Positions 24,811 to 33,262 of a stretch of DNA of 64,000 nucleotides are shown here, piece after piece. A program made the position numbers and the translations under genes. The stretch spans positions 7,316,001-7,380,000 of the forward strand of contig NZ_CP049838.1 in the NCBI RefSeq assembly GCF_013085465.1, given 5' to 3'. The notes under the pieces were generated by a model. It ran no database searches, was not told where the DNA came from, and saw nothing but the letters and a program-made list of their open reading frames with translations. Position 1 is the stretch's first letter; each line of letters begins with the position of its first letter. Origin of the DNA: Streptomyces asoensis (lineage in GTDB: Bacteria > Actinomycetota > Actinomycetes > Streptomycetales > Streptomycetaceae).

Positions 24811-25527
24811 ATGCTTGTCGCCGCCGCAGTCTGTCCCTGTCCGCCCCTGCTGGTACCCGAGGTCGCCGCGGGCGCCGCTGCCGAGCTGGATGCCGCGCGA
24901 GCCGCCTGCTCCGACGCGCTGTCCGTGCTGGCCGCCGCCCGGCCGGACCGGCTCGTGGTCGTCGGGCCGGCCGAGCAGTCCGGGCGTGGCCCGCACCCGG
25001 AGGGCGGACGGGGTTCGTTCGCCGGCTTCGGGGTGGATCTCGCCGTACGGCTGGGCCGGGGCGGCGGGGACACGCCGTCCGCACGTGAACTGCCGCCGTC
25101 CCTCGCCGTCGCCGCCTGGCTGCTCGAGCGGACGGGGTGGTCGGCCGCCCCCGTCGAGGGACTCGGCGTCGGGGAACCGATCGCGGCCGAGCGGTGCGTC
25201 GACGTCGGCCGGGGCATCGGCGCGGCGGCGGAGCGGGTCGCGCTGCTGGTGATGGGCGACGCCAGCGCGTGCCGGACGCTGAAGGCGCCGGGCTATCTCG
25301 ACGAGCGCGCGGCTCCGTTCGACGCCGAGGTCGCGCGGGCGCTCGGCACGGCGGACCTCGCGGCCCTCAAGGCGCTGGACGCCGAGTTGGCGTACGAGCT
25401 CAAGGCCTCGGGCCGGGCGCCCTGGCAGGTGCTGGCGGGCGCGGCCGAGGACGCCGGGCTGACGGGCGCGCTGCTCTACGAGGACGCGCCCTACGGCGTG
25501 GGATACGTGGTCGCGACCTGGTCGTAG
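24811..25527 (+). CDS. Class III extradiol dioxygenase-like (LigB fold) protein
   Basis: 238 residues resembling the LigB/MEMO-type fold that Streptomyces genomes carry between miaB and miaA. Visible features are the start MLVAAAVCPCPPLLVPEVA, the LVVVGPAEQ strand and VALLVMGDASACRT, with EDAPYGVGYVVATWS at the end. The usual His metal ligands of true extradiol dioxygenases are not clear, so catalysis is doubtful. The conserved position near tRNA-modification genes is the main context. Confidence 0.75.
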   Translation: MLVAAAVCPCPPLLVPEVAAGAAAELDAARAACSDALSVLAAARPDRLVVVGPAEQSGRGPHPEGGRGSFAGFGVDLAVRLGRGGGDTPSARELPPSLAVAAWLLERTGWSAAPVEGLGVGEPIAAERCVDVGRGIGAAAERVALLVMGDASACRTLKAPGYLDERAAPFDAEVARALGTADLAALKALDAELAYELKASGRAPWQVLAGAAEDAGLTGALLYEDAPYGVGYVVATWS

Positions 25528-25595
25528 GCGGCCGTACGGCGGCGTCGTACGGCTCCGTCGTACGGCTTCCGGTTGAGCGGTACCGGCCGGTGAAA

Positions 25596-25638
25596 CGGCG
25601 GACGGCCGCGAGCGTTTCCGCTGCGCGGCCGTCCGCCG
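25596..25638. terminator. Bidirectional terminator
   Basis: CGGCGGACGGCCGCG and CGCGGCCGTCCGCCG form a perfect 15-bp stem, extended inside by AGCG/CGCT around a small loop. It lies between two convergent genes (ends at 25527 and 25669) and can serve both. Confidence 0.85.
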
Positions 25639-25668
25639 ATCGATGGGCCGGCGTGAGGTGCCTGCTGC

Positions 25669-25938
25669 TCAGGAGGCCGGCGGGGGAGTGTTCGGCGGGG
25701 TGAAGGTGTCGCCGCCCCCGGCGGGTTCGTCCTTGTGCGCGAGCCGGTCCACGGCGCCCTTGGCCTTACCGGTGCCCGAGTGGATGGTGTCGCTGTACTT
25801 GCCCTTGGTCTTCTCGTCGACGACCTTCGCGGCCTTGTCGAGACCGTGCTGGACCTTGTCCCCGTGCTGTTGCGCGAGGCCCGAGACCTTGCCCTTGGCC
25901 GGGGAGAGTTTGGCCTTCAAATTGTCGAAAAGACCCAT
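25669..25938 (-). CDS. MT0933/Rv0909-like antitoxin family protein
   Basis: 89 residues, Lys- and Gly-rich and predicted helical: MGLFDNLKAKLSPAKGKVSGLAQQHGDKVQHGLDKAAKVVDEKTKGKYSD. This matches the family named after mycobacterial Rv0909-type antitoxins. No toxin gene is adjacent, and in Streptomyces these proteins are often solitary, so an antitoxin role is uncertain. The C-terminus is a Pro-rich tail. Confidence 0.75.
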   Translation of the reverse strand: MGLFDNLKAKLSPAKGKVSGLAQQHGDKVQHGLDKAAKVVDEKTKGKYSDTIHSGTGKAKGAVDRLAHKDEPAGGGDTFTPPNTPPPAS

Positions 25939-25962
25939 GGGGCACCTTCCTCGCGGGTTCCG

Positions 25963-26268
25963 TTAGGCGCGGGCGCCTTCGCCCGCTTCGCTGTCGGCCG
26001 CCTCTTCGGCGGACTGCTGCCGGGGAATCTCGACCCCGTCGGTGGCGGCGACGGCAACCGGTTCCGTCGTCTTGTCCGGCTCCGGCTCGGCGCCGCTTCC
26101 AGCCTCTTCGGCCTCGGCCGACTCCTGCGCCGACGTCGGCGCGCCCGTCGGCTCCGCCTCGATGCCGTCCATCGGCGTACCGGTCGGTGTGTCGGCGGCG
26201 CTCGCCGTCTCCGCCGTCGCTTCCTCCGTCGCCCTCGACCTCCGAAAAATTCGCGCCAATACGCCCAT
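25963..26268 (-). CDS. Small acidic hypothetical protein
   Basis: 101 residues: a short basic N-terminus (MGVLARIFRRSRA) followed by a low-complexity acidic region rich in Glu, Ala, Thr and Pro. ATG 26268 with GGAG 5 nt upstream is better than the ATG two codons earlier. It is probably intrinsically disordered. It lies 24 bp upstream of the antitoxin-like gene on the same strand and is likely co-transcribed with it. No function is recognised. Confidence 0.65.
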   Translation of the reverse strand: MGVLARIFRRSRATEEATAETASAADTPTGTPMDGIEAEPTGAPTSAQESAEAEEAGSGAEPEPDKTTEPVAVAATDGVEIPRQQSAEEAADSEAGEGARA

Positions 26269-26449
26269 ATCCACTCCATACGGTACTCGTGCGGGCGAAA
26301 TCCCGCGTTGGCCGGTGCGTCCGTTTGCGTCACCGGGGTCACCGCCCCCGCGAAGGGAGACGGGAATCTCGCAACGGGCAACGACCTCGCGCCGGCGTCG
26401 TCACGTAACTCGTTCGAGAGCGGTGGTCGGGGTTTGCGAGACTGGTGCC

Positions 26450-27388
26450 GTGAGCAGCGCACCCCCCGCCCCCCACGTCATCGCCGTCGTCGGACCGACC
26501 GCGGCCGGAAAGTCCGATCTGGGCGTATTCCTGGCCCAGCGGCTCGGCGGCGAAGTCGTCAACGCCGACTCCATGCAGCTCTACCGAGGGATGGACATCG
26601 GCACCGCCAAGCTGACGCTCGAGGAGCGCGGTGGCGTCCCGCACCACCTCCTGGACGTCTGGGACGTGACGGAAACCGCGTCCGTCGCCGAGTACCAGCG
26701 GCTGGCCCGCCAAAAGATCGACACCCTGCTCGCCGAGGGCCGTTGGCCGATCCTCGTCGGAGGCTCGGGGCTGTACGTCCGAGGAGCCGTCGACAACCTG
26801 GAGTTCCCCGGCACCGACCCCGAGGTCCGGGCCCGGCTGGAGGAGGAGCTCACGCTCCGCGGCTCGGGCGCGCTGCACGCCCGGCTGGCCGCCGCCGACC
26901 CCGAGGCCGCGCAGGCCATCCTGCCCGGCAACGGCCGCCGTATCGTCCGGGCCCTCGAGGTGATCGAGATCACCGGCAAGCCCTTCACGGCCAACCTGCC
27001 CGGTCACGACTCGGTCTACGACACCGTCCAGATCGGGGTCGACGTGGCGCGCCCCGAACTGGACGAGCGCATCGCCCGCCGCGTCGACCGGATGTGGGAC
27101 GCGGGGCTGGTGGACGAGGTCCGCGCGCTGGAGGCGCAGGGCCTGCGTGCGGGGCGCACGGCCTCGCGCGCGCTCGGCTACCAGCAGGTCCTCACCGCCC
27201 TGACCGGCGAGTGCACCCAGGACGAGGCGCGCGCCGAGACGGTCCGTGCCACCAAGCGCTTCGCGCGCCGTCAGGATTCGTGGTTCAGGCGCGATCCGCG
27301 GGTGCACTGGTTGAGTGGGGCTGCGGCTGACCTCACAGAACTTCCGGAGCTCGCGCTGGCGTTGGTGGAACGACCGGTCACAGCCTGA
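26450..27388 (+). CDS. miaA: tRNA dimethylallyltransferase MiaA
   Basis: 312 residues; transfers a dimethylallyl group to A37 of tRNAs reading UNN codons, the substrate later modified by MiaB. P-loop GPTAAGKSDLG at about residues 16-26, then VNADSMQLYRGMDIGTAK, the DVWD and PILVGGSGLYVRG motifs, and the C-terminal ALGYQQV and TKRFARRQDSWFRRD. GTG 26450 gives the normal length; the frame is open upstream but unconserved. In Streptomyces this modification affects the UUA-reading bldA tRNA, relevant to the TTA-containing genes in this window. Confidence 0.96.
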   Translation: MSSAPPAPHVIAVVGPTAAGKSDLGVFLAQRLGGEVVNADSMQLYRGMDIGTAKLTLEERGGVPHHLLDVWDVTETASVAEYQRLARQKIDTLLAEGRWPILVGGSGLYVRGAVDNLEFPGTDPEVRARLEEELTLRGSGALHARLAAADPEAAQAILPGNGRRIVRALEVIEITGKPFTANLPGHDSVYDTVQIGVDVARPELDERIARRVDRMWDAGLVDEVRALEAQGLRAGRTASRALGYQQVLTALTGECTQDEARAETVRATKRFARRQDSWFRRDPRVHWLSGAAADLTELPELALALVERPVTA

Positions 27389-27490
27389 TCACGTCATGGC
27401 ATCGGGACGCCCAGGCCGTCATCCGGGCATCCGACGCCGTGCCATCATCGAGCTTCGATCGACCAAGTGGAGTCCGAGTTGGGAGGGCGC

Positions 27491-28006
27491 GTGGCGATGG
27501 AGGCCGGCCCTCGCGACACCGCAAAAGGCACCGAGCACCTCACCACCGAGCGTGGTGAACCGGAGCCCGAGGAAGGCCGTCTGAGCCCCGACGGGCCGGA
27601 CGAGGACGACACCCGGGACGGCGTGAGCGACGACGGTCCCGAGCCCGAGGAGATGTTCGCGGGCGGACCCGAGGTCGAGGTCGAGCTGCGCCCGCAGCGT
27701 CGGCTTCGGATCTGGCAGCTCGCGCCCATCGTGACGCTGGCCGCGGTCGGCTCCCTGATGTTCGCCTTCCCGCTCGCCTTCGACTTCGGTGACAGCGGCG
27801 CCATGATCGCCATGCTCGGGCTGCTCATCTGCTCCTGTGCGGCCGGCTGGGGAATGATGGCCGCGCGACGCGTGGGTTACACGTGGCCCGGCCTGCCCCA
27901 GCGCGGCTCCGGGCGCCGTCCCGACTGGCGGGTCGTCCTCGCCTACGTCGTGATGGTCGCCGCGGTGGTGGCCCTGGCCGTCGGACGGGTCGCCAGGCTG
28001 CGCTGA
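27491..28006 (+). CDS. Hypothetical membrane protein
   Basis: 171 residues (GTG 27491 or ATG 27497 after GGGAGGG). The N-terminal 75 residues are acidic and polar (many Glu, Asp, Pro), followed by three transmembrane segments: IVTLAAVGSLMFAFPLAFDF, MIAMLGLLICSCAAGWGMMAA and VVLAYVVMVAAVVALAVG. It lies between miaA and dapF, a conserved position in Streptomyces. No function is known to me. Confidence 0.75.
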   Translation: MAMEAGPRDTAKGTEHLTTERGEPEPEEGRLSPDGPDEDDTRDGVSDDGPEPEEMFAGGPEVEVELRPQRRLRIWQLAPIVTLAAVGSLMFAFPLAFDFGDSGAMIAMLGLLICSCAAGWGMMAARRVGYTWPGLPQRGSGRRPDWRVVLAYVVMVAAVVALAVGRVARLR

Positions 28007-28010
28007 GCTC

Positions 28011-28022
28011 CACGCGCGCGTG
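28011..28022. repeat. CACGCGCGCGTG palindrome (copy 1)
   Basis: Perfect 12-bp palindrome 4 bp after the membrane-protein stop. One of six exact copies in the window. Confidence 0.85.
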
Positions 28023-28067
28023 CTCACCGGCGCGGCCGCCCCGGGACGGGGTGTCCTGGCCACCCCG

Positions 28068-28073
28068 TACGAT
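28068..28073 (+). promoter_or_regulatory. -10 element, probable leaderless start of dapF
   Basis: TACGAT ends 6 nt before ATG 28080, consistent with a leaderless dapF mRNA, although CGAGGA just before the ATG could act as a weak ribosome-binding site. Confidence 0.45.
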
Positions 28074-28079
28074 CGAGGA

Positions 28080-28949
28080 ATGAGCACGCGGATCGCCTTC
28101 CTCAAGGGTCACGGCACCGAGAACGACTTCGTGATCGTCCCGGACCCCGAGAACGCCATCGACCTCCCCCCGGCCGCCGTCGCCGCCCTGTGCGACCGCC
28201 GCGCGGGCATCGGAGGTGACGGGCTGCTGCACGTCGTGCGGTCCGCCGCGCACCCCGAGGCGAAGGACATGGCGGCCGAGGCGGAGTGGTTCATGGACTA
28301 CCGCAACGGCGACGGCTCCGTCGCGGAGATGTGCGGCAACGGCGTCCGGGTGTTCGCGCGCTACCTCCAGCACGCCGGACTCGTCACCGAGGGCGACCTC
28401 GCGGTCGCCACGCGCGGGGGCGTGAAGCGCGCGCACCTCGACAAGGAGGGTGACGTCACCGTCGGCATGGGCAGGGCCCGTCTCCCCGAAGGGGACGTCA
28501 CGGTGAGCGTCGGCGAGCGCAGCTGGCCCGCGCGGAACGTGAACATGGGCAACCCGCACGCCGTCGCCTTCGTGGCGGACCTCGCGCACGCGGGCGACCT
28601 GCTGGCCCCACCGCCGTTCAGCCCCGCCTCGGCGTACCCGGACGGGGTCAACGTCGAGTTCGTCGTGGACCGCGGTCCACAGCACGTCGCCCTGCGCGTG
28701 CACGAGCGCGGGGCCGGCGAGACCCGCTCGTGCGGCACGGGCGCGTGCGCCGTCGCCGTGGCGGCCGCGCGCCGGGACGGCGCCGACCCGGCGGCCACCG
28801 GCGTACCGGCGACGTACGTCGTGGACGTTCCCGGCGGACGTCTGCTGATCACCGAGCGGCCCGACGGTGAGATCGAGATGACAGGGCCCGCAGTGATCGT
28901 CGCCACAGGCGAGATCGATCCGGAGTGGCTGGAAACAGTCGCCCGCTGA
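28080..28949 (+). CDS. dapF: Diaminopimelate epimerase
   Basis: 289 residues; converts LL- to meso-diaminopimelate in lysine biosynthesis, although Streptomyces walls contain LL-DAP. Both catalytic cysteines are visible: the first in EMCGNGVRVF and the second in RSCGTGACAVA. The N-terminal FLKGHGTENDFVIV is the usual start, fixing ATG 28080. A GC-rich hairpin follows the gene. Confidence 0.97.
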   Translation: MSTRIAFLKGHGTENDFVIVPDPENAIDLPPAAVAALCDRRAGIGGDGLLHVVRSAAHPEAKDMAAEAEWFMDYRNGDGSVAEMCGNGVRVFARYLQHAGLVTEGDLAVATRGGVKRAHLDKEGDVTVGMGRARLPEGDVTVSVGERSWPARNVNMGNPHAVAFVADLAHAGDLLAPPPFSPASAYPDGVNVEFVVDRGPQHVALRVHERGAGETRSCGTGACAVAVAAARRDGADPAATGVPATYVVDVPGGRLLITERPDGEIEMTGPAVIVATGEIDPEWLETVAR

Positions 28950-28987
28950 TTTCACGGAGGCTTGGCATCGGAGGCGGGAGCGACCTG

Positions 28988-29018
28988 CCGGCCCGGAGGG
29001 TCGCGCTCCGGGGGCCGG
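28988..29018 (+). terminator. Probable dapF terminator
   Basis: CCGGCCCGGAG pairs with CTCCG and GGCCGG with a two-G bulge around a GGTCGCG loop, about 40 nt after the dapF stop. No U-tract, as is usual in Streptomyces. The rest of 28950-29249 shows nothing further. Confidence 0.6.
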
Positions 29019-29249
29019 TCGTGGGCTCGAATTCACGATCGAGATCAGGCCGGGCGGCTCAAAATCGTAAACCCCCGGCCCGTCGCTCGAATGGGTGATC
29101 CGTTTCACGCTCGGCGAGAGGCGGTCAGTCGCGCGTGATGGGCTCGGTAGCATCAAGCACCGGCCCGGACGGGGGACCGTTCACCAGTCCCCTGAGCCGT
29201 GTCCGCCCTGGGACACCCCGTCCGCCGGTCCACGCAGCCGGAGGTGCCC

Positions 29250-31436
29250 ATGAGTGCGGAGGCCACGAATCCCGCGACCCCAGGCCCGGTAGTGCCTTCA
29301 GCGCCCCGCAGGCGCAGTCGCCCCCGGATCGACCTGCGTCGCCTCGGCCGGGCTGCGCTGCTCGGCCCGGCCTCCCGCGGCCGGCTGCCCGACGCGATCG
29401 GCCACGTGGTCGAGGCCCATCGCGCCCACCACCCCGACGCCGACCTGGAACCGCTGCACCGCGCCTATGTGCTCGCCGAGTCCTCGCACCGCGGCCAGAT
29501 GCGCAAGAGCGGCGAGCCCTACATCACCCACCCGCTCGCCGTGACCCTGATCCTCGCCGAACTCGGCGCGGAGACCACGGCCCTGACGGCCTCACTGCTC
29601 CACGACACCGTCGAGGACACCGATGTGACGCTCGATCAGGTCGGCGAGGAGTTCGGCGCCGAAGTGCGCTATCTCGTCGACGGTGTCACGAAGTTGGAGA
29701 AGGTCGACTACGGCGCGGCCGCCGAGCCCGAGACCTTCCGCAAGATGCTCGTCGCCACCGGCAACGACGTCCGCGTGATGTCGATCAAACTCGCCGACCG
29801 GCTGCACAACATGCGCACCCTCGGCGTGATGCGCCCCGAGAAACAGGAACGCATCGCCAAGGTCACCCGCGACGTCCTCATCCCGCTCGCCGAACGCCTC
29901 GGTGTCCAGGCCCTCAAGACCGAGCTGGAAGACCTCGTCTTCGCGATCCTGCATCCCGAGGAGTACGAGCACACCCGCGAACTGATCGTCGACAACGCCT
30001 CCCGCGCGGACGACCCCCTCGCGGAGTTCGCCGAGGCGATGCGCACGGTCCTGCGCGACGCCGACATCCAGGCCGAAGTCCTCATCCGCCCACGGCACTT
30101 CGTCTCCGTGCACCGCGCGTCCCGCAAGCGCGGCCGCATGCGGGGCGCCGACTTCGGCCGGCTGCTGGTCCTGGTGAACGAGGACGCCGACTGTTACGCC
30201 GTCCTGGGCGAACTGCACACCTGTATGACGCCGGTCGTCTCGGAGTTCAAGGACTTCATCGCCGTTCCCAAGTTCAACCTGTACCAGTCGCTGCACACCG
30301 CCGTCGCCCGCGAGGACGGCCAGGTTGCCGAAGTCCTCATCCGCACCCACCAGATGCACAAGGTCGCCGAGGCCGGCGTCATCGCCCTCGGCAATCCCTA
30401 TACAGCTCCCGCGGAGGAGCAGACCCGGGGGAGGGTCCCGGCCGACGAGGAACGCGTCGACCCGACCCGGCCCGGTTGGCTCTCCCGCCTCCTGGACTGG
30501 CAGGAGGCCGCGCCCGATCCCGACACCTTCTGGTCCACCCTGCGCGAGGACCTCGCCCAGGACCGCGAGATCACCGTCTTCCGCCCCGACGGCGGCACGC
30601 TCGGCCTGCCCGACGGAGCCACCTGCGTCGACGCCGCGTACGCGCAGTACGGCGAGGACGCCCACGCCTGCATCGGCGCCCGGGTGAACGGCCGTCTGGC
30701 GACCCTCAGCACCGTTCTGCGGGACGGCGACACCGTCCAGCTCCTCATGGGCCAGGACCCCGCCTCGGAGCCCTCCAGGGAGTGGCTGGAGCACGCCCAC
30801 ACTCCCGCCGCCCGCATCGCCATCCAGCGGTGGCTGGCGACGCACCCGGCCCCGGCCGAGCACGAGGGAGCGGAGAGGGCGCAGGACTCCGGTGCCGCCA
30901 AGGCCGCCGAGGCCATCGCCCGGCCCGCGGCCGACACGGTCACGCCCGACGCCCCCGCCTCGCGGCCCGGCGCCGCGATCACCGTCGTCGACCGGCCCGA
31001 CGCCAGCGTCCGGCTCGCCGGGTGCTGCACGCCCGTGCCCCTCGACGAGGTCACCGGCTTCGCGGTGCGCGGGGGAGTGGTGACCGTGCACCGCGCAGAG
31101 TGTTCCGCCGTGGCGCGCATGGCGAACGCCGGGCGCGAGGAGGTCGACGTGCGCTGGGGCGACACCAGCGGATGCCGGGTCACCCTGGTCGCCGAATCGT
31201 TCGGCCGCCCCCATCTGCTCGCCGACCTCACCGAGGCCATGGCGCTGGAGGGCGCCGAGATCGTCTCCGCGACCGTCGAGCCCCCGAACCAGCAGCAGGT
31301 GCGCCACACGTACACCGTGCAACTCCCCGACGCCGGCCACCTGCCCACCCTCATGCGCGCCATGCGGAACGTACCCGGCGTCTACGACGTGGGCCGCGCG
31401 CAGCATCACGCTCCCGCCTCCCCGGAACCGGCGTAG
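29250..31436 (+). CDS. Long RelA/SpoT homologue (RshA-type)
   Basis: 728 residues with the full RSH layout: HD hydrolase domain (THPLAVTLILAELGAETTALTASLLHDTVEDTD and KLADRLHNMRTL), synthetase-like domain, TGS domain (ITVFRPDGGTLGLPDGATCVDAAYAQYG), a GCCTPVP zinc/helical region and a C-terminal ACT domain. The hydrolase residues look intact. In the synthetase region the GRPKH/YSxYxKM signature is degraded to RPRHFVSVHRASRK (two expected Lys changed), while the pocket IAVPKFNLYQSLHTAV is kept. This is the second RSH of Streptomyces, distinct from the main RelA. ATG 29250 has CGGAGGT upstream. Confidence 0.9.
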   Translation: MSAEATNPATPGPVVPSAPRRRSRPRIDLRRLGRAALLGPASRGRLPDAIGHVVEAHRAHHPDADLEPLHRAYVLAESSHRGQMRKSGEPYITHPLAVTLILAELGAETTALTASLLHDTVEDTDVTLDQVGEEFGAEVRYLVDGVTKLEKVDYGAAAEPETFRKMLVATGNDVRVMSIKLADRLHNMRTLGVMRPEKQERIAKVTRDVLIPLAERLGVQALKTELEDLVFAILHPEEYEHTRELIVDNASRADDPLAEFAEAMRTVLRDADIQAEVLIRPRHFVSVHRASRKRGRMRGADFGRLLVLVNEDADCYAVLGELHTCMTPVVSEFKDFIAVPKFNLYQSLHTAVAREDGQVAEVLIRTHQMHKVAEAGVIALGNPYTAPAEEQTRGRVPADEERVDPTRPGWLSRLLDWQEAAPDPDTFWSTLREDLAQDREITVFRPDGGTLGLPDGATCVDAAYAQYGEDAHACIGARVNGRLATLSTVLRDGDTVQLLMGQDPASEPSREWLEHAHTPAARIAIQRWLATHPAPAEHEGAERAQDSGAAKAAEAIARPAADTVTPDAPASRPGAAITVVDRPDASVRLAGCCTPVPLDEVTGFAVRGGVVTVHRAECSAVARMANAGREEVDVRWGDTSGCRVTLVAESFGRPHLLADLTEAMALEGAEIVSATVEPPNQQQVRHTYTVQLPDAGHLPTLMRAMRNVPGVYDVGRAQHHAPASPEPA

Positions 31437-31477
31437 ACCGTGCCCCCGCGCGCGTGAAGTGGACGGCCGTGCCGGTG

Positions 31478-31493
31478 TCCACGCGCGCGTGGA
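31478..31493. repeat. TCCACGCGCGCGTGGA palindrome (copy 2)
   Basis: Perfect 16-bp palindrome containing the recurring CACGCGCGCGTG core, in the intergenic region between the RelA/SpoT homologue and the M1 peptidase. Confidence 0.85.
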
Positions 31494-31533
31494 GCGAAGG
31501 CGCGTCGCGCAGTTGTCCTCCCGGGCGACAGGC

Positions 31534-31545
31534 CACGCGCGCGTG
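31534..31545. repeat. CACGCGCGCGTG palindrome (copy 3)
   Basis: Second perfect core copy in the same intergenic region, 54 bp after copy 2. Confidence 0.85.
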
Positions 31546-31615
31546 CGCAACCCGTTCGAGTGGGCCGGGCGCGCGTCGCCGACGTGACGGACGTGCGCGC
31601 TGGTAGCGGTGGTGC

Positions 31616-33127
31616 ATGCTGCTCACCCCTCGCGCCCGGCTGAAATCCGCGCTCCTCGCCTCGGCCGTCTCCGTCTGCCTCGTCGCCGCGAGCGCCCCGG
31701 AGGTCCCGCTCGGCGTCGGCGACCGCCTCTTCCCGTACCTGGGCAACCCCGGGTACGACGTCGCCTCGTACGACCTGGCCTTCACCTATCCCGGCACCAA
31801 CACCAAGCCCCTCCAGGCGGTCACCACCATCGACGCCTGGACCACCACCGCCCTGGACCGGATCAACCTCGACTTCGCGCAGGGCAAGGTGGAATCGGTC
31901 GAGGTCGACGGCGCACCCGCCACCTTCAGCAGCGCCGGCGACGACCTGGTGGTCACCCCGGAGGACTCGCTGGCCGCCGGCAGTTGGACGCGGATCACCG
32001 TGCGGCACACCAGCGATCCCGTGAGCACCGGCGGCCGGGACGGCGGCTGGGTGCGGACCGCGGACGGCCTCGCCATGGCCAACCAGGCGGACGCCGCGCA
32101 CCTGGTCTTCCCGTGCAACGACCATCCGTCCGACAAGGCGATGTTCACCGTCCGGATCACCGCTCCCAACGGCTACACGGCCGTCGCGGGCGGGCTGCCG
32201 ACCGGGGTCGAGCGGGCCGGCGAGGCCACCACCTGGACCTATCGCACCCAGCACCCCATGGCCACCGAGCTCGCCCAGGTGTCCATCGGCCGCTCCACGG
32301 TCGTGCACCGCGAGGGGCCGCACGCACTGCCCGTACGGGACGTCGTGCCCACCAAGGACCGCGAACTCCTCGAACCGTGGCTGAAGAAGACGCCCGACCA
32401 GATCGCCTGGATGGAGGGCAAGGTCGGCCCCTACCCCTTCGAGACCTACGGGCTGCTCATGGCGGAGGCCTCCACCGGGTTCGAACTCGAGACGCAGACC
32501 CTCTCCCTCTTCGAGAGGGACCTCTTCACCGAGCCCGGCTACCCCAAGTGGTACATCGAGTCGATCATGGTGCACGAGCTGTCCCACCAGTGGTTCGGCG
32601 ACAGCGTCAGCCCGCGCACCTGGTCCGACCTGTGGCTGAACGAGGGACACGCCACCTGGTACGAGGCGCTGTACGCGGAGGAGAAGGCGGGGCGCACGCT
32701 GGAGGCGCGGATGAAGGCGGCTTACGGCGCCTCCGACCGCTGGCGCTCCACGGGAGGCCCGCCGGCGCAGCCCAAGGCCCCCAACCCCGGCCAGAAGATC
32801 AGCATCTTCCGGCCCAACGTCTACGACGGCGCCGCCCTCGTCCTGTTCGCCCTGCGCCAGGAGATCGGCCGGACCGCGTTCGAGCACCTCGAGCGGGCGT
32901 GGGTCCACAACCACCGGGACTCCACGGCGACCACGGCCGACTTCGAGCACCTCGCCCAGGAGATCTCCGGTCGCGATCTGGCCCGGTTCTTCAAGGACTG
33001 GCTGTACGGCGAGAAGACCCCGCCGATGCCCGGCCACCCGGACTGGAAGCCGGCGGCGCCGGTCGCCAAGGGCGAACCGAAGGCCGCACCGAAGGTCGCC
33101 CCGCCGGCAGCGCGGGCCGCGAAATAA
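31616..33127 (+). CDS. Secreted M1 family metallopeptidase
   Basis: 503 residues with an N-terminal signal sequence (SALLASAVSVCLVAASA). The zinc site is HELSHQWFGD with the downstream LWLNEGHATWYEALY (HExxH-x18-E), and the substrate element FELETQTLSLF resembles the GAMEN-type strand. It is shorter than full aminopeptidase N (about 850 residues), lacking the C-terminal helical domain, as in many Streptomyces extracellular M1 members. It ends in an Ala/Pro/Lys-rich tail. The gene stands alone between palindromes and hflX. Confidence 0.9.
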   Translation: MLLTPRARLKSALLASAVSVCLVAASAPEVPLGVGDRLFPYLGNPGYDVASYDLAFTYPGTNTKPLQAVTTIDAWTTTALDRINLDFAQGKVESVEVDGAPATFSSAGDDLVVTPEDSLAAGSWTRITVRHTSDPVSTGGRDGGWVRTADGLAMANQADAAHLVFPCNDHPSDKAMFTVRITAPNGYTAVAGGLPTGVERAGEATTWTYRTQHPMATELAQVSIGRSTVVHREGPHALPVRDVVPTKDRELLEPWLKKTPDQIAWMEGKVGPYPFETYGLLMAEASTGFELETQTLSLFERDLFTEPGYPKWYIESIMVHELSHQWFGDSVSPRTWSDLWLNEGHATWYEALYAEEKAGRTLEARMKAAYGASDRWRSTGGPPAQPKAPNPGQKISIFRPNVYDGAALVLFALRQEIGRTAFEHLERAWVHNHRDSTATTADFEHLAQEISGRDLARFFKDWLYGEKTPPMPGHPDWKPAAPVAKGEPKAAPKVAPPAARAAK

Positions 33128-33262
33128 GGCCGTGACGAGACGGGCCGTACCGTGCGACCATCGTGAGGTCGGTGCAGCGCGGGACACGGGAATCTCCCGG
33201 GGTGCTCGCGCGTTGTCCCTCATGAAGGCCGCCGTACCGGCATCCAACGACGTAAGGACCCA

